Source: Mesorhizobium helmanticense
GTDB taxonomy: Bacteria > Pseudomonadota > Alphaproteobacteria > Rhizobiales > Rhizobiaceae
Assembly (NCBI RefSeq): GCF_003034915.1
Contig: NZ_PZJX01000041.1
Location: forward strand, 1 to 55,000
DNA: 55,000 nucleotides
Direction of reading: 5' to 3'
This document shows, one piece after another, positions 1 through 7,383 of this stretch (within the stretch, counting starts at the first letter, position 1; every line of letters begins with the position of its first letter). The notes beneath the pieces were generated by a model. It had not been told where the DNA came from, ran no database searches, and was given only the letters and a program-made list of their open reading frames with translations. The translations under genes and the position numbers were made by a program.

Positions 1-1
1 C

Positions 2-451
2 GGCCAGGACAGGTCTTCCAATGAAACCTATATCCAGGTCGCCAGCAAAGGCTGGAGCCTGCCGGCTGAAAATCTCCGCTCTGCGATTGCAAAAAGCCTG
101 TCCCTTCGCGAGTCACTGCTCCGCTATGCCCACGCGTTCCTTATCCAGTCGTCCCGGACTGCACTGATCAACGGCCATTCGAAAATCGAGGAACGGCTGG
201 CCCGCTGGTTGCTGATGGTCCACGATCGCGGTGAAGGCAACAAGATCTACCTGACGCATGAATTCCTGGCGACCATGCTTGGTGCTCGGCGTCCCGGCGT
301 TACCACAGCCTTGCAAATGCTTGAATACAGGGGGCTGGTTCACGCCAGGCGCGGCGAGATCACCATTGTCGACCGCGCCGGGATGATAAAGCTGACCCAT
401 GGCGCTTACGGCGAGGAGGAGCAGCGCTATTTTGGTTTGGCCTCCGCCTGA
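2..451 (+). CDS. Crp/Fnr-family transcriptional regulator, C-terminal part (5' truncated by window edge)
   Basis: The open frame enters from the left edge and ends at 451; about 149 residues are visible. The C-terminal half has a Crp-type winged helix: an 'ARWLLMVHD' helix, then 'LTHEFLATMLGARRPGVT' as the helix-turn-helix, followed by 'GLVHARRGEITIVDRAGM' as the wing. This is the usual arrangement in rhizobial Crp/Fnr proteins that lack an Fe-S cluster. The effector-binding cupin domain mostly lies outside the window, so the ligand cannot be judged. The next genes are small and of unknown function, so its targets are unknown. The family assignment is firm. Confidence 0.85.
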   Translation, partial: GQDRSSNETYIQVASKGWSLPAENLRSAIAKSLSLRESLLRYAHAFLIQSSRTALINGHSKIEERLARWLLMVHDRGEGNKIYLTHEFLATMLGARRPGVTTALQMLEYRGLVHARRGEITIVDRAGMIKLTHGAYGEEEQRYFGLASA

Positions 452-537
452 TTGTCCGCTTTCAGACATAATCTTGAAGGCCGCCGCGTGTTGGCCGTAA
501 ATCATGTTTGGTCAGAATTTCAGGGAGGAAATTCTCG

Positions 538-783
538 ATGGCCAGTACCTTTCACACAGTCACGGTTGAAAGAGCCGCCGAAGCCTATGTTCTCTCCAGA
601 GGCAAGGCACACTTTCTCTCCATCGCACAGGCAATCCGCGCCATCCGAACACTCATGCCGGCTTGCATCGCAACCGACCGCGAGTTGGAGGAGATGCTGG
701 CGGCGGCATGCGTCATTCACGGCGTGCCCGTCGCTTTCGACGTGACGGCGGCCGCGGGCGCAGAACCACGGCTCCATTCGTAA
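538..783 (+). CDS. Small hypothetical protein, tandem paralogue 1
   Basis: An 81-residue protein. I chose the ATG at 538 because AGGGAGG lies at 522-528, about ten bases upstream; an in-frame upstream ATG at 508 has no such site. There is no signal peptide or membrane segment. The middle part, 'TDRELEEMLAAACVIHG', aligns with 'TDWELGDLIARSAIGAG' of the next gene, so the two look like a tandem duplication of a short helical module. Function is unknown. The pair follows a Crp/Fnr regulator and precedes a convergent peptidase gene. Confidence 0.6.
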   Translation: MASTFHTVTVERAAEAYVLSRGKAHFLSIAQAIRAIRTLMPACIATDRELEEMLAAACVIHGVPVAFDVTAAAGAEPRLHS

Positions 784-791
784 GGCCGGAG

Positions 792-1019
792 ATGCCCGCG
801 CTCGCGCAGACGCCTACCTTGTCGGACGTTCGCCTTGCGATCGTTCGCTACCTGATCGACAATGTCGACCACCCGAGCGTTTCGATATCCGAGGTTAGCC
901 ACGCCGTGAGAAGAGCGTTTCCGCTTTGCGAACTCACGGATTGGGAACTTGGCGATCTCATTGCGCGAAGCGCGATTGGCGCGGGATTTGCAATCGATTT
1001 CGACGCAACCGAGCCCTGA
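792..1019 (+). CDS. Small hypothetical protein, tandem paralogue 2
   Basis: A 75-residue protein whose ATG lies 8 bases after the stop of the preceding gene, with GGCCGGAG just upstream as a likely ribosome site. The two are probably cotranscribed. It shares with its neighbour the order: helix with paired alanine/arginine, a proline, a 'TDxEL' motif, an alanine-rich helix, and a final 'FDFDAT'/'FDVTAA'-like strand. It is predicted soluble and cytoplasmic. No known domain is recognised. The similarity to the neighbour makes a real gene more likely than a chance frame. Confidence 0.55.
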   Translation: MPALAQTPTLSDVRLAIVRYLIDNVDHPSVSISEVSHAVRRAFPLCELTDWELGDLIARSAIGAGFAIDFDATEP

Positions 1020-1108
1020 GGTCTATCGAGGCACCGACGGTTTCGCGCCGTCTTCCAAGGGGATCGAACTCTTCCAGAGTTACTGGGTTCTGGCCGCAAA
1101 AACGCGCG

Positions 1109-2299
1109 CTAAGCCACCCCGCCCCTGTTCCATCCCCGGCCCCGGTCGCCGAACATCACATAGCCGGTGTCGGTGACCGCAACCGTGTCCTCCAGCTTGA
1201 TGAAGCCGCGCGTCGGATGAAGCATCGTTGTCTCGACCGACAGCACCATGTTTTTCTCCAACGGCTGTTCGGCATAGGTGCCTTCGTAGGTCACCGGGTG
1301 GTTGGTCATCAGGAACGGCGCCTCATGCGTGATCAGCCCCATGCCGTGGGCGAAGAAATCGGTATAGGACGCGACCTTGGATCTCTTCAGCACGCCCTCC
1401 GCGTGAGAGATAATGTCGCCGCCCAGCGTGCCTGCCTTGACCTTGGAGAAGGCCGCTTGCTGCACCGTCTCGACCTCGGCCAGCAGATCCTCCAGTTCGG
1501 CGTCCGGCTCGCCCAGAATGCCCATCCGGCAGAGATCGCCGATATAGCCGTGATAATTGCCGCCGGAATCGATCGACAGCACCTCGCCCTTCTTCCACGT
1601 CTGCGGCGAGGCGGCGCGGTTGTGGCTGGAGCCAAGCGTCAAAAGACAATATTCGAAATGCGCGCCGCGATTGGTCTCCTCGCGCCTGAGCTGTTCGATG
1701 ATCTCGGTCTTGGTAGTGCCTTCGCGCGCCCATTGGATAGTCGCCAGCATGGAATCGGTGATCAGTTCGGAGGCGATGCGCAGCTTCTCCAACTCGGCAT
1801 CCGTCTTGATGGCGCGCATGCGCTCGAGCATGTCGGTCGCATCGATCAGTTTGGCGTCCGGCAGCGCCTTGCGGATCAGCATATACGCGTCCGAGGGCAG
1901 AAAAGCCGGCTCGATGCCGATGCGGGCACCGCCCCTGCCGATCGTCTTCAGGTGCTCGACGGCGAGATTGGCGGCATCGAGCGTGCCCCAGCAGGCGGCA
2001 TGCAGCGTCGGTGTCCAGAACGGGTGGTTCTGGTGCTCGCCGCCTTCCATGCGGTTGCCGATATAAGCGGCATGGTCCGGCCCGCCCTTCTCGTACACGA
2101 CCACGGGCAGATAACGGCTGTGGCCGATCGCATCCATGGCGGCGAAGAAGATGAACTTGTAGCCGCCAAGCAGGTACTGCGTATTGTGCTTGGAGGTGGC
2201 GAGCAGCACATCGATGCCGGCCTCCTCCATCAACCGGTCGACCCTGGCATGGTCGAACGGAATGGCGCTGACGGCATTCTTGCCCGGGGCGATGTTCAT
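1109..2299 (-). CDS. M24-family metallopeptidase (Xaa-Pro aminopeptidase/creatinase-like)
   Basis: A 396-residue protein with the two-part architecture of the M24 family. The N-terminal creatinase-like domain covers residues 1-155, and the pita-bread catalytic domain 165-390. The five metal ligands can be placed: D244 ('LSIDSGG'), D255 ('IGDLCRMG'), H318 ('FAHGMGL'), E356 ('SVETTM') and E370 ('IKLEDTV'). An H at 'GLITHEAP' fits the substrate-binding histidine. There is no signal peptide, so it acts in the cytoplasm. GGGAGAGAA precedes the ATG at 2299. The gene diverges from a peptide-type ABC importer, so it probably hydrolyses an imported X-Pro dipeptide or similar amide. Creatinase-type activity cannot be excluded from sequence. 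Confidence 0.88.
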   Translation of the reverse strand: MNIAPGKNAVSAIPFDHARVDRLMEEAGIDVLLATSKHNTQYLLGGYKFIFFAAMDAIGHSRYLPVVVYEKGGPDHAAYIGNRMEGGEHQNHPFWTPTLHAACWGTLDAANLAVEHLKTIGRGGARIGIEPAFLPSDAYMLIRKALPDAKLIDATDMLERMRAIKTDAELEKLRIASELITDSMLATIQWAREGTTKTEIIEQLRREETNRGAHFEYCLLTLGSSHNRAASPQTWKKGEVLSIDSGGNYHGYIGDLCRMGILGEPDAELEDLLAEVETVQQAAFSKVKAGTLGGDIISHAEGVLKRSKVASYTDFFAHGMGLITHEAPFLMTNHPVTYEGTYAEQPLEKNMVLSVETTMLHPTRGFIKLEDTVAVTDTGYVMFGDRGRGWNRGGVA

Positions 2300-2396
2300 T
2301 TCTCTCTCCCTGAATTCCTTGGCCGGCCGGTGGGATCGCCGGCTGTTTCGATCCCGATACGCTCGCTGTCGATCACATCTGCACTATTTTTCTGGG

Positions 2397-2411
2397 TCTG
2401 GTCCAGCCAGA
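2397..2411. promoter_or_regulatory. Candidate GntR/FadR-type operator, site 1
   Basis: The inverted repeat TCTGG-TCCAG-CCAGA lies in the 383-bp divergent spacer between the peptidase and the binding-protein gene. Its TGG(N5)CCA core is the form bound by FadR-subfamily GntR regulators. A better copy lies about 75 bp away. No GntR gene is in this window, so the regulator is unidentified. Confidence 0.4.
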
Positions 2412-2470
2412 AATAGGCCGAACGGCTACGCTAGCACGCTTTGTCGCCCGCACGTCGTGGCATCGACCTG

Positions 2471-2487
2471 ATCTGGTCCTACCAGAT
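2471..2487. promoter_or_regulatory. Candidate GntR/FadR-type operator, site 2
   Basis: A perfect 7+7 inverted repeat, ATCTGGT-CCT-ACCAGAT, in the same divergent spacer as the site at 2397-2411. A third, half-matching CTGGTCC occurs near 2516. The centres of the two full sites are 75 bp apart, about seven helical turns, which would suit looping or paired repression of both divergent genes. This is inference from symmetry and family consensus only. Confidence 0.5.
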
Positions 2488-2682
2488 AAGGTCGAATAGA
2501 AGCGCTTCGCCATAACTGGTCCAGCGGACAGAATTTTCAAAGCCACATGAAGATGCGCCAAATCCGTCTCTGGCGAAACCCCGGACAAAGCCCATAATCG
2601 CTGTTGCAGGATGCTGGCGGGCTCGCGAGTATCCGAGGGTATTGGCGCACCGGCCGGATCACGGCGAGGACGGAGTTCGATC

Positions 2683-4293
2683 ATGTCAGACTTCACGATT
2701 TCCAGACGCACCATGCTTGCCGGTTCGGCAATGCTTCTGGCCTCCACCGCCATGCCCGGTATCGGCTGGGCGCAGACGCCGAGAAGGGGCGGCCGGCTGG
2801 TGGTTGCCGCCGATTCCGAGCCGCGCAATCTCAATCCGGCGATCGTCGCCTCCAACGGCGTCTTCTTCATTTCGAGCAAGATCGTCGAAACGCTGGCCGA
2901 AGCCTCTTTCGACGGCAAGGACGGGCTGGCGCCGCGCCTTGCGCTCAGCTGGGAAGGAACTGCCGACGGCCTGTCGGCGACGTTCAAATTGCGCGAAGGC
3001 GTCAAATGGCATGACGGCAAGCCGTTCACATCGGCCGATGTCGCCTTCTCGGCGCTGCAGATCTGGAAGCCGCTGCAGAATCTGGGCCGCACCGTGTTCA
3101 AGGATCTGGATGCCGTCGAGACGCCAGATGATCTCACCGCCGTGTTCAAATTCGCCAAGCCGACGCCGTTCCAGCTGATCCGCAATGCCTTGCCGGCGTT
3201 GAGCAGCGTCGTGCCGAAGCACATCTATGAGACGGGCAAGATCGAGGACAACCCGGCCAACAATGCGCCGGTTGGCACCGGCCCGTTCAAGTTCGGCGAA
3301 TACAAGGCCGGCCAGTACTACCGGCTGCAGAAGAACACCGACTATTGGGGCAAGGATGAGCCCTATCTCGACGAGATCATCTACCAGGTACTGCCCGACC
3401 GCACCTCGGCCGCTAGCGCCCTGGAGGCCGAGGAGATCCATCTCGCTGCTTTCTCCGCCGTGCCACTGGCCGACCTCGATCGCATCTCCAAGGTGCCGGG
3501 CCTCAAGGTGATCACCAAGGGCTACGAGGGGCTGACCTATCAGCTCGTCGTCGAGATCAACCATCGTCGCAAGGAACTCGCCGACCTCAAGGTGCGCCAG
3601 GCGATCGCGCACGCCATCGACAAGGATTTCGTCGTCAAGACGATCTTCCTCGGCTATGCCGCCACCGCCACTGGTCCGGTGCCGAAGAACGATCCGCAGT
3701 TCTACACCGCCGACGTGCCGACCTACGCTTTCGACGTCGCCAAGGCCAATGCCCTGCTCGACGAGGCCGGCTACATCAGAGGCGACGACGGCAAGCGCTT
3801 TTCGCTGAAACTTTTGCCGGCTCCCTATTTCAACGAGACCAGGCAGTTCGGCGACTATCTGCGCCAGGCGCTCGCCGCCATCGGCATCGACGCCGAACTG
3901 GTCAACAACGACTCGCCCGCGCATATCAAGGCCGTCTACACCGACCATGCCTTCGACCTTGCCGTCGGCCCGCCGGTGTTTCGCGGCGATCCGGCGATCT
4001 CGACCACAATTCTGGTGCAGAGCGGCATTCCGGACGGCGTGCCTTTCTCCAACCAGGGCGGTTACAAGAACGCCGATCTCGACGCCCTCATCGCCAGGGC
4101 CTCCGAAACGCTCGACACATCGGCCCGCACCGAACTCTACAAGGAGTTCCAGAAACAAGTCGCCGCCGACCTGCCGCTGATCAACGTCGCCGAATGGAGT
4201 TTCATCAGCGTCGCCCGCGAGACGGTCGAGAATATCGCCAACAATCCGCGCTGGGCGGTGTCGAACTGGGCGGACACGTATTTGGCGAATTGA
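2683..4293 (+). CDS. ABC transporter substrate-binding protein, family 5 (dipeptide/oligopeptide type), Tat-exported
   Basis: A 536-residue periplasmic binding protein. The start at 2683 is chosen because it opens directly into a signal peptide with a twin-arginine motif ('ISRRTMLAGS') and a cleavage region ending 'GIGWAQ'. Longer upstream frames would bury this signal. The mature part has family-5 features: 'SEPRNLNPAIV' near the N-terminus, 'GVKWHDGKPFTSADV' and 'GTGPFKFGEY'. It captures a peptide or similar solute for the permeases and ATPases encoded downstream (4554-8162). It is separated from them by a 260-bp gap holding a palindromic repeat, which may lower expression of the membrane genes relative to the binding protein. 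Confidence 0.92.
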   Translation: MSDFTISRRTMLAGSAMLLASTAMPGIGWAQTPRRGGRLVVAADSEPRNLNPAIVASNGVFFISSKIVETLAEASFDGKDGLAPRLALSWEGTADGLSATFKLREGVKWHDGKPFTSADVAFSALQIWKPLQNLGRTVFKDLDAVETPDDLTAVFKFAKPTPFQLIRNALPALSSVVPKHIYETGKIEDNPANNAPVGTGPFKFGEYKAGQYYRLQKNTDYWGKDEPYLDEIIYQVLPDRTSAASALEAEEIHLAAFSAVPLADLDRISKVPGLKVITKGYEGLTYQLVVEINHRRKELADLKVRQAIAHAIDKDFVVKTIFLGYAATATGPVPKNDPQFYTADVPTYAFDVAKANALLDEAGYIRGDDGKRFSLKLLPAPYFNETRQFGDYLRQALAAIGIDAELVNNDSPAHIKAVYTDHAFDLAVGPPVFRGDPAISTTILVQSGIPDGVPFSNQGGYKNADLDALIARASETLDTSARTELYKEFQKQVAADLPLINVAEWSFISVARETVENIANNPRWAVSNWADTYLAN

Positions 4294-4347
4294 ATTGAGA
4301 TTGACCTTCGCCAATAGGTGAAGTTGGTAATGTCCGTGCTCGACGAT

Positions 4348-4505
4348 ACCCCCCTCTGTCCTGCCGGACATCTCCCCCTCAAGGGGGGAGATTGGCCGTC
4401 ACATGCCGTCGCGTCAATCGCGGACATCGCTGAGGGGAGAGCCGGCATCCAAGCAAGCCAATCTCCCCCCTTGAGGGGGAGATGTCCGGCAGGACAGAGG
4501 GGGGT
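4348..4505. repeat. Palindromic repeat element, intergenic copy (158 bp, 49-bp perfect arms)
   Basis: Left arm 4348-4396 and right arm 4457-4505 are exact reverse complements of each other over 49 bases, with a 60-bp unrelated centre. The arms begin ACCCCCCTCTGTCCTGCCGG and carry CTCCCCCTCAAGGGG. The transcript could form a very long hairpin between the binding-protein and permease genes. A second copy with near-identical arms lies inside the ATPase gene at 6609-6764. This type of element is common between genes in Mesorhizobium genomes, from general knowledge and not from a search. Confidence 0.95.
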
Positions 4506-4553
4506 GCCTTGGCGCAGCACCTCTCTTGACGGGCACCACGTCAAGTCATCCCC

Positions 4554-5540
4554 ATGAACCGCGCCCTCATCCTCCTCCGCCGCCGTCTCGTCGGCAGCGT
4601 CTTCGTGCTGCTGATCGTCGTCATCGGCACCTTCCTTTTGCTGGAACTCGCCCCCGGCGATGCAGTCGACGCCTATATCGTCTCGACCGGCGGCGATGCC
4701 GGCATGATCGAACTGCTGCGCCATCGCTGGGGTCTCGACCAATCGGAACTGACGCGGCTGGCCAACTATCTCTGGGCGCTGCTGCATCTCGACCTCGGCC
4801 AGTCGGTGACTTTTTCCAGGCCGATCCGCGACGTCATCCTCGAGCGCTTGCCGACAACGCTTATCCTGATGGGCAGCGCCACCGCGTTCTCCTTCGGTCT
4901 CGGCTCGGCACTTGGTATCTACGCCGGCGCCAGGCCCGGCAGCTTTCGCGATCGTTTCCTGTCGGTCGGCTCCCTGGCGCTCTATGCGGTCCCTGGCTTC
5001 TGGCTCGGGCTGGTGCTGATCGTCATCTTCGCCGTCGACCTGCGCTGGCTGCCGATCGGCGGCATCGAGAGTATCGCCTCGACCAAGACCGGCCTTGCCC
5101 GTGCCACCGACATTGCTACCCATCTCGTCCTGCCGGTCTCCGCGCTCGGCTTCATCTATCTGGCGCTGTACTTGCGCATGATGCGCGCCGGCATGGCCGA
5201 AGCCTGGCGGCAGGATTTTGTCCTCGCCGCCCGCGCCAGGGGCATTTCCCGCCGCCGCATCGTGCTCACCCATGTCGCCCGCAACGCACTGCTGCCGCTT
5301 GTCACCATGCTCGGCCTGCAATCGGCGCAGATGCTGGGCGGCAGCGTCGTCATCGAAAGCGTCTTTGCCGTGCCCGGTCTTGGTCGGCTGGCGCAGGAGG
5401 CGGTGGCGGCGCGCGACACGCCGCTGTTGCTTGGCATCATCCTGGTCAGCGCTGTGCTCGTCATCCTCATCAACCTTCTCGTCGACATCGCCTACGCCTT
5501 GCTTGATCCGCGCGTCGGCGCTAGCGAGGCCGGCGCGTGA
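4554..5540 (+). CDS. ABC transporter permease, DppB/OppB type
   Basis: A 328-residue inner-membrane permease. It has an N-terminal membrane segment ('VFVLLIVVIGTFLLLEL') followed by 'APGDAV', the usual DppB opening. The EAA-type cytoplasmic loop that docks the ATPases is visible as 'DFVLAARARGISRRRIVL', followed by 'ESVFAVPGLGRL'. Length and order fit DppB. The stop overlaps the GTG start of the next permease by four bases, so the two are translationally coupled. With the permease at 5537 and the ATPases at 6364 and 7380 it forms the channel fed by the binding protein at 2683. Confidence 0.93.
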   Translation: MNRALILLRRRLVGSVFVLLIVVIGTFLLLELAPGDAVDAYIVSTGGDAGMIELLRHRWGLDQSELTRLANYLWALLHLDLGQSVTFSRPIRDVILERLPTTLILMGSATAFSFGLGSALGIYAGARPGSFRDRFLSVGSLALYAVPGFWLGLVLIVIFAVDLRWLPIGGIESIASTKTGLARATDIATHLVLPVSALGFIYLALYLRMMRAGMAEAWRQDFVLAARARGISRRRIVLTHVARNALLPLVTMLGLQSAQMLGGSVVIESVFAVPGLGRLAQEAVAARDTPLLLGIILVSAVLVILINLLVDIAYALLDPRVGASEAGA

Positions 5541-6367
5541 GCCCGCTTCGCCGCTTTCTTCGTATGCCGGAAGCACTCGCCGGCACGGCCATTCTGGCGG
5601 TGCTGTTCGCCATGGCGCTCGCCGCACCCTTGATCTTTCCCGGCGATCCGCAGGCCATTGCCGGGCCGGCGCTGCTGCCGCCTTTCCAGGACTGGTCGCT
5701 GCCGCTCGGCACTGACCGGCTCGGTCGCGACGTGCTGGCCGAGTTGTTTCACGGCGCCCGCACGTCGCTGGCTGTCGGACTGGCGGCGGCGGCCGCCGCT
5801 CTTGCCGTCGGCGCGATAGTCGGCACGCTGGCAGGCTTTGCCGGCGGCCTCGTCGACGACGTGCTGATGCGCATCACCGATGCCTTCCAGACTGTGCCGA
5901 GCTTCCTCCTGGCGCTGGCCTTCGTCAGCGCCGTCGGGCCTTCGCTCGGCGTCGTCGTCGTGGCGATCGCGCTTGGCGCCTGGACCGGGCCAGCGCGAGT
6001 GGCGAGAGCCGAAGTGCTGTCGATCCGCGAGCGCGATTTCGTCGCCGGCGCCCGCGTCATCGGCATGCACCCGCTGGAGATCGCCTTTCGCGAAATTCTG
6101 CCCAACGCCTTGCCGCCGGTGCTGGCATTGTCCTCGGTCATCGTCGCCGCCGCCATCCTCACCGAAGCCGCTCTTTCCTTTCTTGGCCTTGGCGACCCCA
6201 ATCGCGTCACCTGGGGCGGCATGATCGCCGAAGGCCGCGCCGTTTTGCGCACAGCGCCCTTCCTGTCGATCATTCCGGGCGTCGCGCTCGTGCTGACCGT
6301 GCTTGGCGTCTATCTCGCCGGCGAAGGTGTCATCGAAACGACGGCGGTGAGACGGAGCCTGTCGTGA
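5537..6367 (+). CDS. ABC transporter permease, DppC/OppC type
   Basis: A 276-residue permease starting with GTG in a GTGA overlap with the upstream permease stop. Hallmarks are 'PLGTDRLGRDVLAELFHGAR' near residues 55-75, the EAA loop around 'FVAGARVIGMHPLEIAF' and 'SFLGLGDPNRVTWGGMI' near the C-terminus, all typical of DppC. It is the second half of the membrane channel. It in turn overlaps the ATPase at 6364 by GTGA, so the whole block is one polycistronic unit. Confidence 0.93.
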   Translation: MSPLRRFLRMPEALAGTAILAVLFAMALAAPLIFPGDPQAIAGPALLPPFQDWSLPLGTDRLGRDVLAELFHGARTSLAVGLAAAAAALAVGAIVGTLAGFAGGLVDDVLMRITDAFQTVPSFLLALAFVSAVGPSLGVVVVAIALGAWTGPARVARAEVLSIRERDFVAGARVIGMHPLEIAFREILPNALPPVLALSSVIVAAAILTEAALSFLGLGDPNRVTWGGMIAEGRAVLRTAPFLSIIPGVALVLTVLGVYLAGEGVIETTAVRRSLS

Positions 6368-7383
6368 CGGCGCTGCTTTCGATCCGCGATCTGACTGTGA
6401 TCTATCGCCGCGACGGCAGCGAGGTGGCGGCGCTGAAAGACATTAGCCTGGATATCGCTGTCGGGGAGCGCCTCGCTGTCATCGGCGAGAGCGGCTCTGG
6501 CAAGAGCACGCTGGCGCTGGCGATTGCCAGGCTGTTGCCAGCTTCCGCCAGGATCGATGGCAGCATCGACTGGTTCTTGCGACCGCCGCCAACCTTGGGT
6601 GCCAAGGCACCCCCCTCTGTCCTGCCGGACATCTCCCCCTCAAGGGGGGAGATTGCGCTCTCATCTCCGCCTTCGCCAATCTCCAAGGTTGCAGGAGAGG
6701 ACCCAACAGCGAAACTGCCAATCTCCCTCCTTGAGGGGGAGATGTCCGGCAGGACAGAGGGGGGCCTCATGGAACGCAAAGCTCAAAAATCCACCGCCAA
6801 ACCGGACCACACCCCGCTCGGTGGCCGCGACATCGGCTTCGTCTTCCAGGATCCCTCGGCAAGCCTCGATCCGGTCATGACGGTCGGCAAGCAGATCGCT
6901 GAAGTTGCCCACACCCATCTCGGCCTCAATTGGCCGCAAGCCTATGCCAAGGCAAAAACCCTGATCGAGCGCGTTCGCTTGCCCGATCCGGACGCCGCCT
7001 TGCGCGCCTTTCCGCATCAGCTTTCCGGCGGCCAGAAACAGCGCGTGGCGATCGCCGCCGCGATAGCGGCCGGCCCTAAACTACTCATCGCCGACGAGGC
7101 AACCAGCGCGCTGGACACCATCGTGCAGGCCGAGATCGTTGCATTGATCCGGCAACTCGTGGCCGAGGACGGCATGACGCTGCTGTTCATCAGCCACGAC
7201 ATCGCGCTGGCTGCCGCGCTTGCCGAGCGCATCGCCGTATTCCGGCATGGCGGACTGGTCGAGATCGGTGCGGCCAGGCAGATCGTCAGCGCCCCGCGCC
7301 ACGCATACACACGCTCACTGCTCGACGCCCATCTCGGCCTCGACGCCGAACCGCTTTCGCGGCAGGCCGGACCTTCGGCATGA
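6364..7383 (+). CDS. ABC transporter ATPase, DppD type, carrying an in-frame palindromic insertion
   Basis: A 339-residue ATPase with GTG start overlapping the permease stop. All nucleotide-binding motifs are present and in frame: Walker A 'GESGSGKST' at residues 41-49, Q-loop 'FQDP' at 161-164, signature 'LSGGQ' at 220-224, Walker B 'LLIADE' at 240-245 and H-loop His at 278. The oddity is the stretch between Walker A and the Q-loop, which is about 60 residues longer than normal. Residues 82-134 are encoded by a copy of the palindromic repeat seen at 4348-4505. The reading frame passes through both arms without a stop. The C-terminal oligopeptide-transporter extension is short. The insert falls where relatives have a variable loop before the Q-loop, so function may survive, but this is untested. 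Confidence 0.9.
   Translation: MTALLSIRDLTVIYRRDGSEVAALKDISLDIAVGERLAVIGESGSGKSTLALAIARLLPASARIDGSIDWFLRPPPTLGAKAPPSVLPDISPSRGEIALSSPPSPISKVAGEDPTAKLPISLLEGEMSGRTEGGLMERKAQKSTAKPDHTPLGGRDIGFVFQDPSASLDPVMTVGKQIAEVAHTHLGLNWPQAYAKAKTLIERVRLPDPDAALRAFPHQLSGGQKQRVAIAAAIAAGPKLLIADEATSALDTIVQAEIVALIRQLVAEDGMTLLFISHDIALAAALAERIAVFRHGGLVEIGAARQIVSAPRHAYTRSLLDAHLGLDAEPLSRQAGPSA
6609..6764. repeat. Palindromic repeat element, copy inside a coding sequence
   Basis: Left arm 6609-6655 and right arm 6718-6764 match the arms of the 4348-4505 copy and pair with each other with one mismatch over 47 bases. The 62-bp centre differs from that of the first copy. The element is 156 bp, an exact multiple of three, and contributes about 53 residues to the ATPase. 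Because the arms are palindromic, both DNA strands encode 'PPSVLPDISPS'-like peptide. Confidence 0.95.

Noticed and set aside
926..2416. A 496-codon open frame on the plus strand
   Set aside because: It is antisense to the M24 peptidase, whose metal ligands are all present on the minus strand.
2686..4371. A 561-codon open frame on the minus strand
   Set aside because: It is antisense to the binding-protein gene at 2683-4293, which has a signal peptide and family motifs; the minus frame has neither.
4318..4557. A small open frame over the intergenic palindromic repeat
   Set aside because: It is only the translation of the repeat arms; there is no ribosome site and no unique sequence. It does show that the arms have stop-free frames.
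6402..6779. A minus-strand open frame over the coding palindromic repeat
   Set aside because: It arises because the palindrome reads alike on both strands; the plus-strand frame carries the ATPase motifs.
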